NCBI GenBank assembly: GCA_004352715.1
Contig: SCFE01000097.1
Span: 215,545-279,544 of the forward strand
Origin: Hofstenia miamia
Taxonomy: Eukaryota > Xenacoelomorpha > Acoela
Direction: 5' to 3'
DNA length: 64,000 nucleotides
Shown here: one piece after another, positions 12,141-23,200 of the stretch
Layout of the letters: each line of letters starts with the position of its first letter
How positions within the stretch are numbered: the first letter of the stretch is position 1
Notes under the pieces: generated by a model
What the model was told of the DNA's origin: nothing
Database searches by the model: none
Seen by the model: the letters and a program-made list of their open reading frames with translations, nothing else
Program-made: the position numbers and the translations under genes

Positions 12141-13460
12141 TCAAGTAGAATATTTTGTATAAAATTTATAGTCTAAAAAATAAAGCATTAGTCTCTCACA
12201 ATGCAGTTCATTAATGCAACATGTGTCAATAGAAAACATATCTAATGATGAGAAAATTTTTGACATTATTCAATCAAAGTTCTTCTATTTTTGTTGCTTT
12301 GTTTTTTTGTTTTTAACTGTACATTTAATGGATGGATCTGTTGTTTTTTGTTATAAATTACATGACCTTCAACATGTTGAAAACTTCCTCTGCTTTAATC
12401 ATTACATACAAAATTTAGTTTAGTAAAATTAAATCCAACATGATTGGTTTTGAAACGCCCATTAAGTAAATTGAGCTTTTCATTTTGAACACGTTACACG
12501 TGTTAGTGATAGAATTGCTAAAATAATCATAGGGGTGGCAATATAAGAAGAGCTTCTAATAATGTTAGACTATTAGAGCAGTTAGTAGCGGTAAACCAGA
12601 CGAGCTCATTCTGTGTAATGTGCACAACACGCAGCCCTGGTTGAACGTATTTATGATCCTGCTATTGCAGAGGGGGCTCATAGATGCTAGAGGAAAACTG
12701 TGGAACATGGGCATTAGTTTACTAATGCTCATGGCCAACAAGAAACAGTTTCTTAGCCAGCCTTAATAATGGCTGTATAGGGTTAGGTGAAAAATTATTA
12801 GTAGATTCAGGTAGTTATAACTCTTTGTGAGAGTGTGTATTGTTATATGCATATGCATAGTAAAAAAATTGATTGTTGCACAACAAACTTTTAGCATTTT
12901 CCTAATCTGCCTCTACCAATTACTCAATGGCAAGCTGAATATTGTAAACCTTAATCAAATTGTCAGGATTATGTATGCTAAGCATTCATCGTGAAAAATA
13001 AATGAAGACATAAATACATTCACTGAAAAAGTGATTGATGCATTTGGATCTAATAGACATCGAAATCAATTTTGGTTAATAACCGCAGAATACTATTTAC
13101 TTGTAAATTTTGAATTTACTTTAATTTTGTTTGATATTTAGAATACTGTGTTATTTTCTATATAATTGTAATCATTAGCAGAATTCAGCTTTAAATCTGT
13201 ATAAAAATCTATGATAACTCAAATAATGAGTATTAATGTGTAAGTTGTTTCTGATACCCTAGGGTAGGGCTCATGCCCGGTCCGTACCCCGTAACCACAA
13301 AAATAGGCCCGTTGGTTTGTCCGTGACTGTATCATAAGCTCGCTATGCTCGTAACTAAGTGATAATTTTACTATAATAACAAGAAAAATTGTCAATGTAG
13401 TATTATCCATGCATACCTAAATGTCGTGAAACCTACCAATGTAGTTTACGTCAAAAGCCT

Positions 13461-13736
13461 TTGTTGACATCCCTTAGAACTCATTTACTTTACAAATCAA
13501 ATCTCATAATCATAATTGTCAGGACCTCAAATTGCTTTGCTGTAGAAAAAGGGGTTTCAGTTATAACAATAGGAAACTACAATGCTTGTATGACCTTACA
13601 AAATATGCAAGTTACTTTAATTCTTACGTTACAAAATAATGACATAAGTAAAGTAGGTTTATCAATGCAATATCAGAAGCTGAGAGTGAAATGGAATTCT
13701 GTTTTTGAAGAAAACAGTAAATCTTATCTGGATTAG
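13461..13736 (+). CDS. unassigned 91-codon open frame
   Basis: This frame would encode 91 residues ending in a charged tail (KWNSVFEENSKSYLD). The amino-acid mix looks more protein-like than most chance frames nearby, with no low-complexity run, but I recognise no domain, no splice-site support and no neighbour that explains it. The frame stays open upstream of the first ATG, so it could be an exon or a decayed element. It could equally be chance. Confidence 0.2.
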   Translation: MLTSLRTHLLYKSNLIIIIVRTSNCFAVEKGVSVITIGNYNACMTLQNMQVTLILTLQNNDISKVGLSMQYQKLRVKWNSVFEENSKSYLD

Positions 13737-14764
13737 TGTAATATTTTATGTGCTATGTTGTAAATCTACATGAAGGTTAGTTTTCACAACATACATATAC
13801 AAAGATAGATATATGGAATGGATAGATAGAAATTTTTTATCAATCAAATAGTCTTAGGATTTAAAATCTTCGAACAACGACAAATAATCATGTTAAGTTC
13901 AAAGCCCGTATATTTAAAATTCACCTTTTCCATAACATTATCAAATATTGTATTTGATTTATTTTTATAAATTTTTTATGTTATTAGTGGGCACTGTTGA
14001 AATATAATTGATCGGTACTCTTTAAATCCTTCTACAATTTTATTGTTTCGATAAGAGTTATTTGACGAAGATAATTTGCTAAAATTGCAAAACCAGGTTG
14101 TGAATATAGAAAACTATTTTATAGTCAATTTTAAGATTCATGCAATTTATAAACTTAGTCAACTGTTATATTTAAGGATATCAAGTAGACAAAATCAAAT
14201 CTAAAATGTCTGTTAAAATTAATATCTTGCTTAGAATCATGCATGGCCTGCTATTTGTCAATGCTTACACCAATAAAATACAAACCTTATCCACTCAACA
14301 GACAGACGATTCATGACATGTTTTATAGACTAATAAATTATTAGACAATCCATTAAATAAACGTTTTTATCCATAAGTTACACACCATGGCGTGAGACAA
14401 CGTTTATGCATTAACACTTCATTAGTTTGGATTACAGTTTTAAGTGCAAAGTTTAAATTTTGAAAAATTAATAATTCATGTATGTTATGATTAATTTCAA
14501 TTTGAGGCGTTTAATATTATGCGTTAATTGAAATTACATTGCATGTACATTGTAAGTGTATCCCATGCACATAGGTTGTAGATATATATATAAATGCTTT
14601 CCAATTTATTGCATTCGAAGTAACTACATTTTTTTAAATTTTCCAGACAATGTATATGTAATCTTTGCGGTACTTATAGTACACGAATTTGACTTAAATT
14701 TGTATTAGTCAAAAGCTATCGATGTTACTTCCATCGTAAAAATAATTTTTAATGTTTTTTTCAG

Positions 14765-14916
14765 GAGAACAAACATGGCCAATTGCCAAGTGTTATTTTT
14801 CGGCTTCTACCTCTGCCTCCCTTACTTTCATCGTTTGTTTTTTAGCGGCAATTCTCAGCTGTATTACATAACAAATGGTTTTGGCCAACTCTTCGAAATG
14901 GCAGTTTGATTTCTCA
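14765..14916 (+). other. exon-like segment with strong splice signals, gene unknown
   Basis: A T-rich tract ending TTTTTTTCAG precedes the segment, and CA/GTAAGTATA, a very strong donor, follows it. Inside is AACATGG with an open frame of 45 codons that stops just before the donor. Another frame reads SLTFIVCFLAAILSCI, a membrane-like stretch. It could be a non-coding or 5'-untranslated exon, possibly of HNF4 about 5.3 kb downstream, but nothing links them directly. Confidence 0.25.
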
Positions 14917-15469
14917 GTAAGTATAAATTATTTCGTGTAAAACACTAGAGAAATATAAGACAGTAAAAATTTGTATTTCCTAGGTACGAATAAAAATTCT
15001 ACTGAATTACTACTAGCATAAAATACAAACAGGTTGTCAATATGAGAAGGCGTTCGTTTACAAAATGAATTGTAGTGTAAGCAACTATTTAGCAATTTTT
15101 TCTTTTTTATTAACAAATGTTGAATTAAGAAATTTGTTGTTTGATAATTTTTCTTTATAAATGAATCAGTAATCATTTGATATGAGGGAATGTGAGAGAT
15201 CTCTACAGTGTATTCTACAGCCATAATTAAAATATGCAAGTTCTATTTGTAAACTTTCCTCAGTTGTACATAAACCAAAAGTTATTGTATCCATTCGCGA
15301 TTCATTATCAACATAACCTTGAATTTGACAGTGTATTCCAGTGACTATACATAAAATACTGAATGAGCCTTGCCATATCTAGAATATCAATGAATGAAAC
15401 TGCACCAGCTCATAAACTACTTCGCACTACATGTAGTATCATTAATGAATAAGTTATGATTTCATTGTT

Positions 15470-16560
15470 CCAAAAATCAAATAACCGCCAGTAATTTTCA
15501 CACAAAGTGACGCATCTGAATAAAAAGATGCTTCAAATCAGGCATTCTTGCGTAGAGCAAGACGCTGAGTTTTTAAACAAAAAACTAACTTTCTGCATTT
15601 GCAACATCAGGTTTACTTACACTTTTAATTTCTGACAACTCAATTGCAGAAAATGAAATATGTGGTTGACTGTTTAATGAGATCCAAAGTAGTTGTCCTG
15701 AAGTGATCTTAGGTCCACTTGTTTCAGGTTCATTTATATGCTTTAGCTTACTAACTCCAAAGCTTCAGCTTTTGTTTGGTTTGAAATCCAAAAAGAGTCA
15801 ACCTCTTCTCATTTATTTCAACTTCCTTTTCTTTATTTTCCTGAAGTATTACTGATCCACTCAACCTTAAGTTTCTTATTGGACTTTAGAGACAATTATT
15901 ACTCTATCTGCTGGGCACGATCCCTGCAATATTACATATCATTTCTGAAACCTCTCGTGAACAGCTTTGGGCATTGTCAACCCGTATACTCCACTAAGAA
16001 ACTTTCAAGGAACGCGTTTTGAGCAGTAAACTTGCAGACGTAGAACAACAGAACTAGTGCATTTCTCTGCAGAGAAGCTGTCTTTATGTCTTCAATGTAG
16101 ATAGATCAAGAATACTTATTTGCAAGACAAGGTCAGTCTGTACTTTTGTCTAAACGCGGTTGGTGCATAAGCATGAGGTTCTTCTTCATTCATAAATCCG
16201 TGCGCTACTAACATACCTTCGCGGATATCATTCACTGTCCAGCTAAGAACGCATTTAGTATTTACAACTTTTAATCTTTTCCAGTTATCACCAACTCATT
16301 TCGTATAAACTTCATTCTGATTCCAAATATTCTTTCTAAGCGTTTTTTGTTCGTGATTTTGATGTTTGGCTAGAAAAAACTATTTGTTAAGCTATATTCC
16401 AGTCGTTTATTTTGTTATATGTTGTATGCAGAGATGCTATAATTTTCTCGTCAAACAATGCCTTAAATCCTTTTTGTGAAAAATGCAGCCATTTCGTTTC
16501 TTGCTAATGACCTCAATATTTTCAGATCTTAGAGACTTCTTATCTTCACGCACACTTTCC
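15470..16560 (-). pseudogene. decayed Ty1/copia-type pol (reverse transcriptase and RNase H)
   Basis: Minus-strand translation, across several frameshifts, follows the copia order. NTKCVLSWTVNDIREGML then VAHGFMNEEEPHAYAPTA lies at about 16160-16266, the counterpart of the TRWV...KARLVARGF...DSPT block. GVYGLT at about 15980-15998 matches the conserved VYGL(T/K)DA. SGQLLWISLNSQPHISF at about 15650-15706 matches the IGxLxWxxxxTRPDIxF block, and SDAS-like sequence near 15505-15520 marks the RNase H start. No long terminal repeats were recognised. The element is heavily mutated and cannot be active. The open frame on the opposite strand just beyond it (16789-17322, +) is unassigned. Confidence 0.75.
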
Positions 16561-16788
16561 TTTGATAACTTTTTAATTTCTTTCAACTCTAAAGACAATG
16601 ATCTTAGTACAACTATTTCAATCTCTCTGAACTAGTCTCCATATATTATGTAAGAGATCAATAAGTTTTCATCAACATTCTTTTCGCTCTAATCCAACAT
16701 GCTAATTTCAACAGATAGACGTCAAGTGTACATTATTCATCTCCCGCTCTTTCTTTACGCATCTCATTCCTGACATCTTGATACCTCA

Positions 16789-17322
16789 TTGGCAGCTAAG
16801 CGGAATCGTCTTATTTATCGAGTTCTTCGTTGGATTTTTCCCTCACATATATTTTACTGCTCACTCCTCATCAAACGAATTTTTTTACTTATCTTCATTT
16901 ATCGGTTTAATATTTTTCAACAAATCCTTTTTGGTTGCTATGACATTGATCCCTATGACTTTTTGCCATGTTCTCTTGAAATTGTTAACTTCCGCTTATC
17001 AAGCAAGGTCACATTTTTATTCGAGAAATTCACAAATCTCTGCCGCCAAAAATTTCCTTTATGGGTGGTTCCGCTCGCAAATTTCATTTTTTCTAGTCAA
17101 AGTGAACCTTCCTGGGCAAATTTTGAAAAATGGCCGATCTTGCTGAAACGTGGTTTTTATATGATATCACCTTTTCATATAAAATGCAATGGTAAGTACA
17201 TGTGCATCTATTTCTTGTCTAGGAAAGATAGGAAATTCTGTTTGGATTTGATGCTTCAATATTGTAATAAACTTCAAACTACATTTGAGAGACCAAAAGG
17301 CTGTAGGCAAGGGTTTTGTTAA
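16789..17322 (+). CDS. unassigned 177-codon open frame next to the copia relic
   Basis: The frame is rich in F, I, L and C, with an N-terminal hydrophobic stretch (RIFLLIFIYRFNIF). The first ATG-like start may be non-AUG. I recognise no domain. It lies immediately upstream, in element orientation, of the copia-type relic, on the opposite strand. It may therefore be the antisense of decayed gag or integrase sequence rather than a gene. Confidence 0.15.
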   Translation: MAAKRNRLIYRVLRWIFPSHIFYCSLLIKRIFLLIFIYRFNIFQQILFGCYDIDPYDFLPCSLEIVNFRLSSKVTFLFEKFTNLCRQKFPLWVVPLANFIFSSQSEPSWANFEKWPILLKRGFYMISPFHIKCNGKYMCIYFLSRKDRKFCLDLMLQYCNKLQTTFERPKGCRQGFC

Positions 17323-17790
17323 TGAAATTGATTATTTTCGAAAAGAAAATTTCAATAAAAGTGGCCAAATCAGGATATTTTTTGCATTACTCGTTTCATT
17401 TTTTTAATAGATCGTAAGATAGATAGATAGATTGTATTTGATAGCGCTCGCAATCCTAAGATTGAGCAGTAGCGACTAGTTACAACAAAATGCAAAATGA
17501 AAATTATAAAGAATTACAAAACAAACTATACGTAGTTAACCGGATAATTCTTCTCTATTTGGGTAAATACGAAGCATCTTTGTGAACGTATGGAAGAGAT
17601 TGGATGATGCCCAGTAAAAGATTGTGTAGAATGTGATCTTCGGATTGCATTTCTCATAAGCTTTCGCATTGAGCTATTCTATGTTCTTCTAGTGATTTAA
17701 GGTAAGTAACAACAAGGGCGTCACTACATGTTAGTTTGTAGATATAGGCATTGCAAAACGCGCGCTATATCATTGGTTTGAGTCTTAGTT

Positions 17791-18319
17791 ATAAAAAGTG
17801 CCAGACAGACAGAATGAACCACAGCATTCTACAACAGATCTCACAACTGCTATGTTTCAAAATAATGATGGTATGAATTCTCTTCGAGGCTTTTCATACG
17901 ATATTTTAATGTTTGTTTCATTTCAGATTTGACTGAAATTCTATACTAAAAAGAGGGGCCGAAGATACGTGTTTAATCACACTTCCATTGTCATGGCATG
18001 GCATTCAGGAGGAAGGTCAAGCTGTTTTATAAAGGATATTGTAAGTTCTTTGGTTTTGTCATTTTTCGAGGTTGATCCATCGATAGAAACCAAGTGAAAC
18101 ACTTGTTCTATCACGCACGTATCTTCGTTGCTGCTCCGGTGTAAATGGTGCCAAGATGTAGTGTTATTTGAAAATTTAAGATGATTGTGTAATAAACAAT
18201 GTAAAGATCCAGAGACCTAGTTTGGTACTTTGGGGTAAGGCGAGTTCTTATGTGCATAAAGTTTGACCCGTAGTTTCCGATTAGAAAGAAAGGTGTAATG
18301 TACCCTAGACCATTTTCAG
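17791..18319. repeat. copy 1 of a 529-bp exact duplication around a single N
   Basis: Identical by eye to 18321-18849 at offset 530, with only the N at 18320 between them. Same pattern as 2018-3407, hence a probable unmerged contig overlap rather than a biological tandem duplication. Confidence 0.9.
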
Positions 18320-18320
18320 N

Positions 18321-18849
18321 ATAAAAAGTGCCAGACAGACAGAATGAACCACAGCATTCTACAACAGATCTCACAACTGCTATGTTTCAAAATAATGATG
18401 GTATGAATTCTCTTCGAGGCTTTTCATACGATATTTTAATGTTTGTTTCATTTCAGATTTGACTGAAATTCTATACTAAAAAGAGGGGCCGAAGATACGT
18501 GTTTAATCACACTTCCATTGTCATGGCATGGCATTCAGGAGGAAGGTCAAGCTGTTTTATAAAGGATATTGTAAGTTCTTTGGTTTTGTCATTTTTCGAG
18601 GTTGATCCATCGATAGAAACCAAGTGAAACACTTGTTCTATCACGCACGTATCTTCGTTGCTGCTCCGGTGTAAATGGTGCCAAGATGTAGTGTTATTTG
18701 AAAATTTAAGATGATTGTGTAATAAACAATGTAAAGATCCAGAGACCTAGTTTGGTACTTTGGGGTAAGGCGAGTTCTTATGTGCATAAAGTTTGACCCG
18801 TAGTTTCCGATTAGAAAGAAAGGTGTAATGTACCCTAGACCATTTTCAG
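18321..18849. repeat. copy 2 of the 529-bp exact duplication
   Basis: Identical to 17791-18319. It continues into unique sequence (CTGCAGACAT) where copy 1 is cut off by the N. Confidence 0.9.
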
Positions 18850-19257
18850 ACTGCAGACATATCGTGGGGTTCAATCTTATAACCAGGAAATCGAACTGCC
18901 GCATCGGTTACTAACGGAAAAAGGTTAGATTCGACAATCAAAACTATATTCGGGTGATTGTTGGACATAATCAAACAGTAAATTTCTTTCCATTTCGTAG
19001 CGAATAGATTGGGCATTGCTGAGGAAAATACCAGGAATCAACGACAATTCTGTAGGTACTTCCTTGTTGTCTTTATAAAGACTCAAGTATCTTATCTTAA
19101 GACGCGTTTTTTCAATACCAAACTGCACTAGTTCATACTTTTTCTTAAGTAATTGTTTATCTTTCAGTCTGTCTGTTGGGCTCAATTCTGGCAGGATAAA
19201 CTTCTAAATACATAATTAGAAGGATTTTCGTACATATAAAATAATCAAATCTTCCTA

Positions 19258-19280
19258 TACATATATATATATATATATAT
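19258..19280. repeat. (TA)n microsatellite
   Basis: About 11 uninterrupted TA units. The surrounding 19190-20100 is AT-rich DNA in which I see no gene. Confidence 0.85.
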
Positions 19281-20104
19281 TTTCTGTACTTTTTTGCTTC
19301 TGAAAATTGCAAATTTTTACACTAAAACGCTAATGCCACTTTCATTGCTTATCTAGGAAAAAATTAAAGACAGTTTTGGATAGCTAAATTATATATCTAA
19401 AACTTGTCGACAAGTTTTTTTATTTCAAAATGATTTGGAGATAATTGATACAAAAAGGAGAAATATAGCTATTTTTCTTTATTTTCGATGAGAATTGTAG
19501 AAAACCTGGGTCGAAAATAAAAAAACAGCTTTGATTAGATATATAGATATGCTCTGACTTTGCGTACGGTGCACCTAAGCGAGATTTGGGTAGACCTTAC
19601 GGAAAGAGAAATACTTGATCTCCCATGACGTTGTTATTATCTGAACATTAGGTATGGAATTAATTTGAAAGTTTTTCTTTAAAAAATAGTTAGTACTTTC
19701 ACGTACATCTTGCAAAGGCATAATATTTAGCATAAATATGCACCATTACGTGGGCGAACATTTACACATGGATATGTCCATGTCCAAGCATTTCCAAATT
19801 TTTTAATAGACTTGGACACAATTGTTCGATAATGTGAACAAAAAGGTTCGTAGCTTTAAAGCCGCGCGAGGTAGATTATGTTTAAGCACTATTTTGTAAT
19901 CATTGTATGGCCACACATAACTTACACATGTGATTTATTGTTTGAATATAGTCCGTTTTCCGCATCGAATGCTCAACACTGTTTGAACAGCAAAGCGTAT
20001 TTGCTTTTCAAGTTTGCACACAAATAGTAGCTAAGTGTAATCTTCAGCATTATTGACAATATTTTGATAAAGTTGAACAACAGTGGACGTGCACGTTGCT
20101 CCCT

Positions 20105-20130
20105 GGTATAAAGTTTGCACAAACTTTACC
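20105..20130 (+). promoter_or_regulatory. TATA-like box overlapping an 18-bp palindrome upstream of HNF4
   Basis: TATAAA at 20107-20112 runs into AAAGTTTG-CA-CAAACTTT (20110-20127), a perfect 8-bp inverted repeat with a 2-bp centre, about 115 bp before the HNF4 start codon. It may be a core promoter with a dimer-binding site, and the half-site resembles nuclear-receptor AAAGT words. This is inference from position and symmetry only. Confidence 0.35.
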
Positions 20131-20241
20131 CTTTTGTTCGTTAGCAGAAGTCTTACGTAAGGTATACAACGTCCGCTGTACTTTAACCTTGTTTTTATAA
20201 ACCGTTACTAACTATGACTCATCGTTTGTGTTTAGGGAAGA

Positions 20242-23200
20242 ATGGAGCCCCCTAGTAACGGAAATTCCCAACTATCCTCCCCTCCAAACGTGTTTCAGTT
20301 CCAAGCCCCCCAACTTCTTTTATCTTCGTCTCACGCTACTGGTTTGTTTTCAATCTTTCAAAATATTAATAATTGAATTAATTAATCTGACATTTGTTAT
20401 TTTTTACTAGTTGTAATTGTTATAGCAATGGGGCCGATATTTTATGTCTATGCGGTTTTTAACTTTTAATTAAAAACTTATTTTACTACTTATGTTCATT
20501 ATTTTTATAAATTTAGTTAGCGTTTAACTAATTGATTCAGTAATACTTACCATTGCATGTTTTCAGAACATTTTAGAATATTCTTATGCTTCATAGCAGT
20601 TTTTAAATATGTGAACAATAAACATGCAATAATTAATTAGCATTATTTCATTATAATTTAAGACATGGGTTTTTAGAAAGTTCAAAAAATGCATTTGATA
20701 TTTTTCATTAAGCATAACTTGAACTTATTGTATTCTCCATTATGAGGAGTTTCGAATTCGTCCTTCAAAGTCGGGTAACAATAACATTGTTTCTTGCAGT
20801 TTGTACTTTGGACACATCTAAGAAATTCATCGAAACGTAAATACTTATATTAGGCGGAAATTAAGAAATCGGTGTAATACGATTGGACGATGCTTCTTAT
20901 TGGTCAATTTATTTATGCATTTCAAAGAGAATGTTGCTGTCGAATCATGTACCCGTAATTAACAAAGTATTCTTGTTTAATGTCATTGCTGTATTTAATT
21001 TGAAATAATCATATATTTGCAGAAACCTTAAATTTTAATAACTTCTTTTGAATATAAATGTATTTAATAATCTCATCTGTGATACTACATTGCATGTATT
21101 CTTAAAACAAAGTTTATTGCATTTGTTTAGTTTGAATTATTTATTTTTGGAAACATTCCAATCGTAGTTTTATAATTTACACTCATGTGCAGTATAGATA
21201 AAGTCACTCAGTCTAGTTTTATTCAAATATTAACTATATTTTAAAATATAAGAGGACAAGCAACTTTACTGCTAAATAATATAACATAAACTCTTACGAA
21301 TAATATACATTGATTTTAAACGTATACAATGTACGAGTGCCTGGTTGGTCTTGTCTTGTAATATTTTTAGGATGTATATCCAAGTATAAACTGCTAATGG
21401 AATAACTTTAATTTTCTTTTTCAAGTGTTTGTTGTCAGTGGTGTACACAAAGTGTGGGACATGGTGGAAGTTCCCCCGTTAACATTGATTTTGATTGATT
21501 AAGTAAAAAAATTAAAAAAATAATAAAATGGAAAGTCGTTAGATGCATTTTGAGATTTATTTTTCAATATTTTGAAAATTTCGCGAGTTTTCTCCCCGCT
21601 TTTGAATACTCAAGTTAATCTCAACTGATGTGTCCCCCTTTAGAAAATTCTTGGTAGGCTCTTGTTTGTTGTGTATGATTTTTGTAAATCGTCTTTGTAA
21701 TTAACCCGATTATAATAATATCTTCATATCTAACAAAATGTTATAAAATCACTTTTTTTTACAAAACGCACTATGTTTTATTTTTTCGTTGCTTTTCTTA
21801 ATTGCATAATGCTAAATTAAACAGATACTATAAATTATTAGAATCTACATAGATTTATTAATACCATATATATATATATATATATATATTTATGTAAATA
21901 TATAATTACAGGTTACCAATACACTCAACGAAAATAATAGACTACATCATACAAGGCAATGATTGCCTAGTTGTGTTATATGCAGAACCTGTTATGTTAA
22001 GAAGATTAAATCTGTGGAAAAAATTTAGAAACTTTAAATATTTTGGTAGGTTCAGCATTTTCTCGGAATTTTGTAAATAACTATTCCAAGAAAAATTCCC
22101 CTATAATTTTAAGGGAGTGTCCTATAGATCTAATTTCTCTAAGCAATTTCTTTGACTACATATTAGAAAGGTAGATATGAAGCAATGAGATCCTACACCG
22201 ACAGTTTAAAAGCTGCGGAGGTAAATAACTAAACCTAAAAAATAATTATAAATATGGTGTATACAGTTTTATAGTAACAAAGAAAGGCATACATTTCAAG
22301 ACCATGAAAATTCCAATAGTAGATCCAATTATAATTATATCAACCACTGGGTGAATGGGATCAAAAAATTACTGTCGGTCTTGTTCTTGATCAAATCAAA
22401 ATTTTGTTTAAGTTTCCCTATTCTTTATGGAATTTTCCCGAAATGTGGTAGCTCTTACTTATAACGACATTCGCAGAGAGAGGAACTGAGGTCTCTTAGT
22501 TTTTGTTTGATGCTTGAATACCGAGATATTTTCACGCATAAATTCAATTACGACGAAGATGCAGATCACTAATAAATCGCACTCAACTTCGTTAGAATGA
22601 GACAAGCGATTGTGAAAGTTTGTAGACACTGTTGACTTGGCTATCCAAATACAAACTGTGAACCTAACAAAAGTCGGTATTTTGTTTTGTCAATCGGTTT
22701 CCGTCTCATTCGATGAACTTGCAGACAATTAGGTAGCCAAGATGTAACAAATATGGCCTCTATATGTCTTCTTGGGGTGGTTTATAAAATCAGAGCTCCA
22801 CTAAAAAGCTTAAGAAATAATTTGCATTTTCAAACTCTGGTTCCAAAACATTTTTAACGTTATTTGTTAACCCTTTCGATCCGACTCTTGCACAGTTAAC
22901 TTTCAATCATTTTTTCGGTATCTCCCACTTATTATGACACTCCTTAACTACCATAAGCAAAATTGAAAATTTTTGTAATAGGTACATGTGTTTTTCGACC
23001 ATGGGACAAATATGTCCCAGCAGTATTTTAATGTCATTATAAACGTTTAAATTTGATTTTAGTATTTGGAAAATGTTCTTGAGACGTATATGTCCCATTA
23101 GGACCGAAAGGGTTAATAAATGTTTGATTTTTTTAAGAAAAATAAAAATTGCCATGTCATCAGATTCACAATGCTTATATATTTAAATTGAAACTTTGAT

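Larger units (their letters stand above)
12141..15469. other. AT-rich intergenic stretch, no recognised gene
   Basis: No protein family recognised. It contains a 91-codon open frame (13461-13736, +) of unknown nature, a GC-richer patch at 13255-13330, and an exon-like segment at 14765-14916, all described separately. The sequence CACGCAGCCCTG at about 12630-12641 resembles a hAT end (reverse strand CAGGGCTGCGTG), but no partner was found. Confidence 0.4.
17411..19185 (-). pseudogene. decayed CR1-like LINE, 5' endonuclease start and 3' tail
   Basis: At the right-hand end the minus strand reads LIPGIFLSNAQSIRYEMERN (about 18980-19045), the typical start of the CR1-type endonuclease (IPGxxLSNVRSLRNKMDE-like). 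It is followed by LVTDAAVRFPGYKIEPHD at about 18855-18910, matching the early endonuclease block. At the left-hand end, GATTGCGAGCGCTATC runs into an (ATCT)n tail at 17411-17435, a typical LINE 3' terminus. The middle is largely deleted or unreadable. An exact 529-bp duplication around an N (18320) falls inside it, so the real element is shorter than the coordinates suggest. Confidence 0.6.

Noticed and set aside
18111-18904. Two 87-codon minus-strand frames treated as a tandem gene pair
   Set aside because: They are the same sequence on both sides of a single N, so one is an assembly copy; the sequence belongs to a LINE relic.
22907-23155. 82-codon minus-strand open frame
   Set aside because: It spans the piggyBac-like MITE and its TTAA flank; no domain and no coding capacity expected.
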